From: Chloroflexota bacterium
GTDB taxonomy: Bacteria; Chloroflexota; Ktedonobacteria; Ktedonobacterales; Ktedonobacteraceae
Direction: 5' to 3'
Length of the DNA: 6,579 nt
Assembly: GCA_021828635.1 (NCBI GenBank)
Contig: JAJZEJ010000326.1
Span: 1-6,579 of the forward strand
The position numbers were made by a program, and so were the translations under genes. The notes below the pieces were generated by a model. It made no database searches. It was not told where the DNA came from and saw nothing but the letters and a program-made list of their open reading frames with translations. Positions within the stretch are counted from its first letter, which is position 1. Each line of letters opens with the position of its first letter. Shown piece after piece: positions 1 through 3,767 of the stretch.

Positions 1-621
1 ATCAGTCAGGTGCAGTTGATAGGCACCTAGCTCGTTAGTGGCTGTGGAGAAATACCCATGCACCTCGCTCAAACTCAACGTCAGCGACCCTTGTGGCACA
101 CCGCCGGCTGTCGTCGTCGCACTGCTGGTATTAAGTGCGCCTGCTGGAACGATGACTTCGAGTCGTGACTCTTGCGCATCACCGCCTACCAGATGCATAG
201 GAGCCACGCTGGTAGCACCAGGAACGGCACTCAGAAACGACGTGCTGAGCGTCTGGCTCACTGCCGTCATGGTCGCTGGCTCGGCACTCGGCAGGTTTGC
301 CGGTTGTGTTGTCGGCAGTTTCCAGAACGATGAGGCTTGCGAGCCGTTAGGAAAGACCTGCGGGTTGATTGATGCCTGGTAGGGTGTGCCTTGCTGTAAA
401 AATTGCCGCACGGTCATGGAGGGCGGTGGATTAGCGGCTTTGGTCTGGAAAATCACATGGGCCGCACTCCACCCTCCAATCACGCCGAAGAGCAGCAGAA
501 CGCCAAGACACACCAGATAAAAGAGACGGCGTTTGGTCATGTGGAACTGTCCACGGAGCCTCTGCGGCGATGATGCAGATGGTGGAGAATTTTCGGGAAA
601 TGGCCTCGGATCTCGAATCAT
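1..621 (-). CDS. Membrane-anchored exported protein of unknown function, N-terminal part (cut by window edge)
   Basis: An open frame of 207 codons runs from an ATG at 621 down to the window edge with no stop, so the C-terminus is missing. Residues 1-32 are hydrophilic and end in KRR. Residues about 33-58 form one strongly hydrophobic segment (LFYLVCLGVLLLFGVIGGW and onward), which suggests a signal anchor with the rest outside the cell. From residue 59 the chain is rich in Ser, Thr, Ala and Pro, and around residues 155-207 it looks like beta-strand sequence (LEVIVPAGAL, GSLTLSLSEVHGYF). I chose the ATG at 621 because GAGG (629-632) lies 7 nt upstream; the in-frame ATG at 540 (residue 28) has no comparable site but would give a classic signal peptide. 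No lipobox is visible. I do not recognise the family; a large cell-surface protein is possible but is only inference. Confidence 0.72.
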   Translation of the reverse strand, partial: MIRDPRPFPENSPPSASSPQRLRGQFHMTKRRLFYLVCLGVLLLFGVIGGWSAAHVIFQTKAANPPPSMTVRQFLQQGTPYQASINPQVFPNGSQASSFWKLPTTQPANLPSAEPATMTAVSQTLSTSFLSAVPGATSVAPMHLVGGDAQESRLEVIVPAGALNTSSATTTAGGVPQGSLTLSLSEVHGYFSTATNELGAYQLHLTD

Positions 622-656
622 CGAAAAACCTCGCTTTGTCAACAGTATCAAAAACT

Positions 657-685
657 ATCACAGATCGCAGTATACAGGATGACAA
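657..685 (-). promoter_or_regulatory. Candidate sigma-70-type promoter of the minus-strand surface-protein gene
   Basis: Read on the minus strand, TTGTCA (680-685) matches the -35 consensus at 5 of 6 positions. It is followed by a 17-bp spacer and TGTGAT (657-662), which matches the -10 consensus at 4 of 6. A start near 650 would leave a leader of about 28 nt containing the GAGG ribosome-binding site. A second -10-like word, TATACT, lies at about 671-676 but lacks a well-spaced -35. Confidence 0.4.
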
Positions 686-726
686 TACGTAAAGATGACA
701 GAGTGTCAGGGAAAAATGCACCAGCG

Positions 727-761
727 TTCTTGGTAAAAAAGCTCCTTTCTTGCTAAAAAAG
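727..761. repeat. Pair of 15-bp direct repeats with A6 tracts, 20 bp apart
   Basis: TTCTTGGTAAAAAAG (727-741) and TTCTTGCTAAAAAAG (747-761) match at 14 of 15 positions. Their starts are exactly 20 bp apart, about two helical turns, so the two A6 tracts face the same side of the helix. Such phased A-tracts can bend DNA or be a paired binding site; neither role is shown. Confidence 0.6.
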
Positions 762-795
762 ACAGAACGACGAGACGGTGATGGTGCTGGTAAAC

Positions 796-816
796 CAACC
801 TCACCGGATGAGGTTG
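796..816. repeat. Short inverted repeat (8-bp arms, 5-nt loop)
   Basis: CAACCTCA (796-803) and TGAGGTTG (809-816) are perfectly complementary around the loop CCGGA. No T-run follows on the plus strand, so it is not a typical intrinsic terminator. Its role is unknown. Confidence 0.5.
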
Positions 817-1067
817 ACAGAAATAGTTATAACATGAGCTTGTTGGGGTTATCAAGTGGTGACAGACATCTTTATGAATTTTTAATACCGACCAATGTTT
901 CAAAACACACTAATTTATCTTTTTTTTTGTGCCATTGTGTATCACAAATATGAAGAAATTCTGTCATTCTTGTATAGCCAGAAAGTACCTGTTACATCAG
1001 ATGAAGGCTTGTCGCTTTTCTACATTGTGCGTTGCAAGCAGTTCGTCCTGCACTTGTGCTATGACCC

Positions 1068-1097
1068 TTGACAAGCCGGTCGATACTGACCTAAAAT
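1068..1097 (+). promoter_or_regulatory. Sigma-70-type promoter of the ArsR-family regulator
   Basis: TTGACA (1068-1073) is a perfect -35 box. An 18-bp spacer is followed by TAAAAT (1092-1097), a 5-of-6 match to the -10 box. The predicted transcription start is near 1104, giving a leader of about 98 nt before the GTG at 1202. This is the best promoter in the window, and it is directly overlapped by the palindrome at 1096-1115. Confidence 0.75.
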
Positions 1098-1115
1098 ATA
1101 AACAGATGTTTATAT
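1096..1115. promoter_or_regulatory. Perfect palindrome, probable ArsR-type operator
   Basis: ATATAAACA (1096-1104) and TGTTTATAT (1107-1115) are exact inverted copies around the 2-bp centre GA. The shape, with an ACA-N2-TGT core and AT-rich outer arms, resembles operators of the SmtB/ArsR family, whose sites centre on a similar AACA-N2-TGTT core. It begins inside the -10 box and spans the predicted transcription start, so a bound dimer would block RNA polymerase. The next gene downstream encodes an ArsR-type protein, so autorepression is the natural reading. That last step is inference. Confidence 0.7.
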
Positions 1116-1141
1116 GACAATGCGTTTATCCCCCTGATACA

Positions 1142-1161
1142 GGGCGTGATAAATCACGCCC
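1142..1161. repeat. Palindrome with 9-bp arms in the regulator's leader
   Basis: GGGCGTGAT (1142-1150) and ATCACGCCC (1153-1161) are perfect inverted copies around AA. The right side continues as CCTACGG, sharing the CTACG edge with the palindrome after the PHP gene. It would form a stable hairpin in the leader RNA about 40 nt upstream of the GTG start. It could be a copy of a dispersed palindromic element or an mRNA structure affecting expression. Confidence 0.65.
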
Positions 1162-1201
1162 CTACGGTGGGGAAGCGACGCAGGAAGCAGAGCGAGCAAC
1201 A

Positions 1202-1552
1202 GTGGACGACTGGCACGAATTGAAAGTAATGATGAAGGCTCTAGCCGATGTAGCACGCATAACCATCGTCTATCACCTGACCCGCTCCACCGAAATTACC
1301 GTCACAGAACTGACCGACCTGCTGCATCTTAGTCAGCCGCTCGTCTCCTGGCATCTGCGCCGTTTGAAGCGTGCAGGTCTGGTAGAGACACAGCGCAGAG
1401 GTCGGCAGGTCTACTGTTCACTGAATTACCAACGCTTCCAGAGCTGTCTCCAGCATCTGGATCGCCTGCTCGATCCCTCCGTTCTTATGGAGTCGTTGCC
1501 GGTAGGGGCAGCCTTCACCGATATGGAGGCTGAGGCTGCGGTTGAAGAGTGA
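1202..1552 (+). CDS. ArsR-family winged-helix transcriptional repressor
   Basis: The 116-residue product has the size and layout of the ArsR/SmtB family: small dimeric repressors that bind palindromic operators and usually release DNA on binding a metal or other signal. Residues 6-28 (ELKVMMKALADVARITIVYHL) match the family's opening helices (compare ALADPTRLRIL). Residues 33-60 form the helix-turn-helix; the recognition helix SQPLVSWHLRRLKRAGLV (44-61) is typical. ETQRRGRQVYCSL (62-74) is the beta-wing. The acidic C-terminus (residues 100-116) is extra. The ELCxC metal-binding motif is absent: the matching stretch is TELTDLLHLS, without cysteine, and no clear His/Asp zinc site is seen in the last helix. 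The only Cys are C72 and C82, so the inducer cannot be named. The GTG start at 1202 keeps the first helix whole; its ribosome-binding site is poor (AGGAAG is about 15 nt away), so an internal start is possible. Confidence 0.88.
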   Translation: MDDWHELKVMMKALADVARITIVYHLTRSTEITVTELTDLLHLSQPLVSWHLRRLKRAGLVETQRRGRQVYCSLNYQRFQSCLQHLDRLLDPSVLMESLPVGAAFTDMEAEAAVEE

Positions 1553-1597
1553 GCCATTCTCTCTATCCGCGAATGCTATGCGAAGCGTTAACAAATC

Positions 1598-1637
1598 TTT
1601 ACAACTGTTTAAGTCTGATCCTTAACCTGGGTATGCT
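1598..1637 (+). promoter_or_regulatory. Weak candidate promoter and operator-like site upstream of the PHP gene
   Basis: TATGCT (1632-1637) is a 4-of-6 match to a -10 box, about 58 nt before the PHP start codon, with only weak -35 matches (TTAAGT, 1609-1614). Just upstream, TTTACA-AC-TGTTTA (1598-1611) shares the ACA-N2-TGT core of the regulator's palindrome, and its right arm TGTTTA is identical to the start of that operator's right arm. The left arm differs at two of six positions. This could be a weaker operator for the same repressor or a chance match. Confidence 0.25.
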
Positions 1638-1695
1638 AGAGTTAGTGGAGAAGGATGTGTGTTTCTCTTCAAAAGCAAGGTAGAGAAGGAGTTTC

Positions 1696-2559
1696 ATGGC
1701 TACCATCAAGCACAATAGCGCGACCACACTTATCACTGAACGAAATAATGCAGGCACCACGATGTTGAAGAAACGCAGACAAATGACGGCTCAGCAGGCC
1801 ATGATGGCCGGAAAGTTGGGGCGAGCCGATCTCCATATGCATAGTACGTATAGTGATGGCACTGGCACTATTGAGCAGATTCTGGATTATGCACAAAACC
1901 GCACCAATCTCGATGTGATTGCCATCACCGATCATGATGTGATTGAGGGTTCATTGCGCACCCGCGACCTCTGGCAGCGTGATAATTACCGTTTTGATTT
2001 TATCGTTGGTGAAGAAATCTCCACCCTATCAGGTCATCTACTGGCCCTCTTTGTTGAGAAGCGTATTCAGCCAGGGTTGAGCATGGAGCGCAGTATCGAC
2101 CTGATACACGAGCAGGGAGGGATGGCGGTGATAGCGCACCCTCTGCATCCGCTTTTCCGCCATAGTTGTCCGCGTACTGTGTTAGATCGTATTCATGCCT
2201 CAAAAGATGTCTGGCTGGATGGAATTGAGACCTGGAATGCCAGTTTCTGCGGCATCTATGCCAATCAGCGAGCCATGTGGTTCAATCGTGCGATCTACGG
2301 TTTGCCGGAATTGGGCAATAGCGATGCACACACGCTGAATGCTATCGGGCGTGGTTGCACGTGGTTCGAGGGCAAAAGCGCCCAGGGGGTGCGTGCCACT
2401 ATCGAGGCTGGTCTAAGCGCACCAGGGGGAAGCCTCTGGGATGTGCAGGATTATCTGCATTGGGCGCGTTACCGTGTGAGTAAACAAGGCCGCGAGGCCA
2501 ACCGCCGTATGGGCGTATCCGTCATCGAATCCGTGGCCTTATCCCCAGAAGGGATATAA
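1696..2559 (+). CDS. PHP-domain metal-dependent phosphoesterase
   Basis: The 287-residue product carries the PHP (polymerase and histidinol phosphatase) fold, a metal-dependent hydrolase of phosphate esters or nucleic acids. The ligand motifs appear in order: DLHMHSTYSDG (45-55, with H47, H49, D54), TDHD (78-81), GEEIS (105-109), GH (113-114), AHPLHP (147-152, with H148) and GNSDAH (207-212, with D210, H212). All key residues are present, so an active enzyme is expected. The layout resembles the stand-alone PHP proteins that include phosphatases and the 5'-3' exonuclease RNase AM; the substrate cannot be told from sequence. The first 40 residues are a basic, low-complexity extension and about 40 residues follow the domain (248-287). 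No signal peptide is seen, so it should be cytoplasmic. AGAAGGAG (1684-1691) ends 4 nt before the ATG. The gene lies 143 bp after the ArsR-type gene on the same strand and may or may not share its transcript. Confidence 0.9.
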   Translation: MATIKHNSATTLITERNNAGTTMLKKRRQMTAQQAMMAGKLGRADLHMHSTYSDGTGTIEQILDYAQNRTNLDVIAITDHDVIEGSLRTRDLWQRDNYRFDFIVGEEISTLSGHLLALFVEKRIQPGLSMERSIDLIHEQGGMAVIAHPLHPLFRHSCPRTVLDRIHASKDVWLDGIETWNASFCGIYANQRAMWFNRAIYGLPELGNSDAHTLNAIGRGCTWFEGKSAQGVRATIEAGLSAPGGSLWDVQDYLHWARYRVSKQGREANRRMGVSVIESVALSPEGI

Positions 2560-2562
2560 TCT

Positions 2563-2588
2563 GTAGGGACCGATTGATCGGTCCCTAC
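2563..2588. terminator. Perfect palindrome with 12-bp arms after the PHP gene
   Basis: GTAGGGACCGAT (2563-2574) and ATCGGTCCCTAC (2577-2588) are exact inverted copies around TG, beginning 3 nt after the PHP stop codon. The position suits transcription termination or 3'-end protection, but only TTT follows after ACG, so it is not a standard intrinsic terminator. Its CGTAGGG edge recurs at other intergenic sites in this window, which suggests a dispersed palindromic repeat. Confidence 0.6.
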
Positions 2589-2670
2589 GTTTACACATAG
2601 TGATAAAATACGACATTCTGACAATTCTGAAATACCCGTCCAAAAAGAGCTAGTCCTCATCGGCCAAGTA

Positions 2671-2679
2671 TGGTACAAT
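2671..2679 (+). promoter_or_regulatory. Extended -10 promoter giving a probable leaderless mRNA
   Basis: TGGTACAAT contains TG-n-TACAAT, an extended -10 element with a 5-of-6 hexamer (2674-2679). The -35 region (around 2651-2656, TAGTCC) is poor, as is common for extended -10 promoters. The ATG of the phosphatidyltransferase gene begins at 2686, where transcription would be expected to start, leaving essentially no leader. Confidence 0.6.
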
Positions 2680-2685
2680 AGATAT

Positions 2686-3459
2686 ATGTTTAGCAGACGC
2701 ATACAGCAACAAGCCAGACGCCTGGTCATGCTACTTATCCGACCACTGGCGCGACTTGGCGTATCGCCAAATATGTTGACCATTGTCGGACTATTACTCA
2801 GTTTCGTCACTGCGGCAGTCCTGGGACAGGGGTCATTGTTTATAGGAGGCTTGCTGGTACTGTTTGCTGGCATCTTTGACATGTTTGATGGAGCGATGGC
2901 GCGTGTCCGTAACGCTGCCACCACCTTTGGAGCTTTTTTTGACTCAACGCTAGACCGTTATTCGGAAAGCATCATCCTGCTGGGGCTGCTCTTTTATGCC
3001 CTGAGCCATCCGGGCCTTCACGACGCACTCTGGCCCTTTGCCCATGAGCAGATGTGGATGATTGCCCTGATCTATATTGCTGTTGTCGGTTCGTTGATGG
3101 TCAGTTACACGAAAGCTCGCGCTGAAGGTTTGGGATTGGAATGCCGCACGGGTATACTAGCCCGCCCCGAACGTGTCATTATTCTGGCTATTGGACTCTT
3201 ATCTGGCACCGGTATCTGTATGTGGGCATTAGTCCTCCTGGCAGTCTTCTCGAATGTGACAGCGGTTGAACGCATGGTCTCAGTATGGCGCTCAACCCAC
3301 CAGGCAATGACACGACCAACATCAGCAGCACCGCAGCAGACTACCAGTGAGGACAACCATCGTCTGCCAACAAGCGGGACGAATGAGGTACGCGATGCAG
3401 CCGTTCGTCCAGTACCCACCCGCGTTCCGCCGTTCAATGGTGGGGTACGTAACGAGTAA
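2686..3459 (+). CDS. CDP-alcohol phosphatidyltransferase, PIP-synthase-like
   Basis: The 257-residue integral membrane protein transfers a phosphatidyl group from a CDP-activated lipid to an alcohol, making a phospholipid. The family signature D-x2-DG-x2-AR-x8-G-x3-D-x3-D is complete: D65, D68, G69, A72, R73, G82, D86, D90. The four aspartates bind the metal ions and the last is the catalytic base. An amphipathic N-terminal helix with VSPNMLT (26-32) leads into about six membrane segments (about 31-47, 50-64, 92-106, 123-141, 162-178, 180-192). SYTKARAEGLGLECRTGILARPER (140-163) resembles phosphatidylinositol-phosphate synthases and related archaetidylinositol-phosphate synthases more than PgsA or PssA, so an inositol-phosphate or similar acceptor is plausible but unproven. 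Residues about 206-257 are a hydrophilic, probably disordered tail that the catalytic fold does not need. No ribosome-binding site precedes the ATG; see the extended -10 element just upstream. Confidence 0.9.
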   Translation: MFSRRIQQQARRLVMLLIRPLARLGVSPNMLTIVGLLLSFVTAAVLGQGSLFIGGLLVLFAGIFDMFDGAMARVRNAATTFGAFFDSTLDRYSESIILLGLLFYALSHPGLHDALWPFAHEQMWMIALIYIAVVGSLMVSYTKARAEGLGLECRTGILARPERVIILAIGLLSGTGICMWALVLLAVFSNVTAVERMVSVWRSTHQAMTRPTSAAPQQTTSEDNHRLPTSGTNEVRDAAVRPVPTRVPPFNGGVRNE

Positions 3460-3470
3460 TACTAACGGCG

Positions 3471-3520
3471 TATACGAGTGTATACGAGTGTATACAAGCA
3501 TATACAAGCATATACAAAGG
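3471..3520. repeat. Five-copy 10-bp tandem repeat, consensus TATACRAGYR
   Basis: Five adjoining 10-mers sit in exact register: TATACGAGTG twice, TATACAAGCA twice, then TATACAAAGG. The period is close to one DNA turn, so each TATAC step faces the same side of the helix. Together with the preceding base, the early copies make the palindromic word GTATAC every 10 bp (3470, 3480, 3490). The array starts 11 bp after the phosphatidyltransferase stop codon. It could be a multi-site binding array, a flexible or bent segment, or a slippage-prone simple repeat. Confidence 0.85.
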
Positions 3521-3576
3521 TAAAACTGGACCGAATAACCTATAGCGCAGCGTGAGAAGATTATTAACGGAGAAAC

Positions 3577-3692
3577 GTAGGGGCGGATGCTGGCGATGCC
3601 ATTGTGCATCTCGCTTGTTCCTGCCCATCACTCTATGAGTCTGGCGAACCGGCACGATATTCAAACAGAGCAGTAAACAGGTCCGCCCCGAC
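3577..3692. repeat. 116-bp segment with 11-bp imperfect inverted ends
   Basis: GTAGGGGCGGA (3577-3587) and TCCGCCCCGAC (3682-3692) are inverted copies with one mismatch. The interior contains a small hairpin (GCGATGC with GCATCTCGC, around 3594-3614) and no open frame of note. The ends share the GTAGGG edge with other palindromes in the window, so this may be a MITE-like or palindromic element with an expanded centre. No target-site duplication was identified. Confidence 0.35.
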
Positions 3693-3754
3693 TATCTTCC
3701 AGTCGAGCATTCTTTTACATTGAGCCTGCGCTCCGGTCCATAGCAACTGAGACT

Positions 3755-3767
3755 GGAGACATGAGTG
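3755..3767 (+). promoter_or_regulatory. Ribosome-binding site that selects the GTG start of the NYN gene
   Basis: GGAG (3755-3758) lies 6 nt before the GTG at 3765, an ideal spacing, but only 2 nt before an out-of-frame ATG at 3761 that would give an 8-residue peptide. The codon just upstream of the GTG in frame is TGA (3762-3764), so the reading frame cannot begin earlier. Confidence 0.7.

Larger units (their letters stand above)
622..1201. other. 580-bp non-coding region between divergent genes
   Basis: No convincing gene lies here. The short open frames on both strands have atypical composition, no domain signal and no good ribosome-binding sites. The visible contents are the minus-strand promoter (657-685), a pair of 15-bp direct repeats with A6 tracts (727-741, 747-761), an 8-bp-arm hairpin (796-816), a run of nine T (920-928), a small TTGTG-TAT-CACAA palindrome (935-947), the arsR-like promoter and operator (1068-1115) and a leader palindrome (1142-1161). 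The stretch from about 820 to 1060 holds nothing else I can name; a small RNA there cannot be excluded. Confidence 0.6.
3460..3764. other. 305-bp intergenic region before the NYN gene
   Basis: No gene is supported here. It holds the 10-bp tandem repeat (3471-3520), a pair of inverted ends at 3577-3587 and 3682-3692, a small bulged hairpin near 3593-3614, a TTTACA (3714-3719) that could be a -35 box but has no good -10 partner, and the ribosome-binding site of the next gene (3755-3758). Confidence 0.6.

Noticed and set aside
38..382. 114-codon open frame on the plus strand
   Set aside because: It lies opposite the minus-strand membrane-anchored protein, which has a ribosome-binding site, a clear membrane segment and an unbroken frame to the window edge. 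The plus-strand translation has no recognisable features.
431..721. 96-codon minus-strand open frame
   Set aside because: It overlaps the partial surface-protein gene and its promoter in another frame, and shows no domain signal.
920..928. Run of nine T, considered as the tail of an intrinsic terminator
   Set aside because: No stem-loop lies directly upstream on the plus strand, and no gene ends there.
935..947. TTGTG-TAT-CACAA palindrome, considered as a CRP-type site
   Set aside because: The spacing is 3 bp rather than the 6 bp between TGTGA and TCACA, and no promoter lies next to it.
1006..1077. GGCTTGTC and GACAAGCC inverted pair 56 bp apart
   Set aside because: The arms are only 8 bp with a long gap, and one arm overlaps the -35 box; a chance match is likely.
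750..1117. Two overlapping plus-strand open frames of 67 and 62 codons
   Set aside because: Cys/His/Ser-rich random-looking translations, no good ribosome-binding sites; the second runs through the promoter and operator of the ArsR-type gene.
2469..2924. 151-codon minus-strand open frame
   Set aside because: It lies opposite the end of the PHP gene and the start of the phosphatidyltransferase gene, both with conserved motifs, and crosses the palindrome between them.
3471..3520. Tandem repeat, considered as a CRISPR array
   Set aside because: Units are 10 bp with no spacers, and no cas genes are present.
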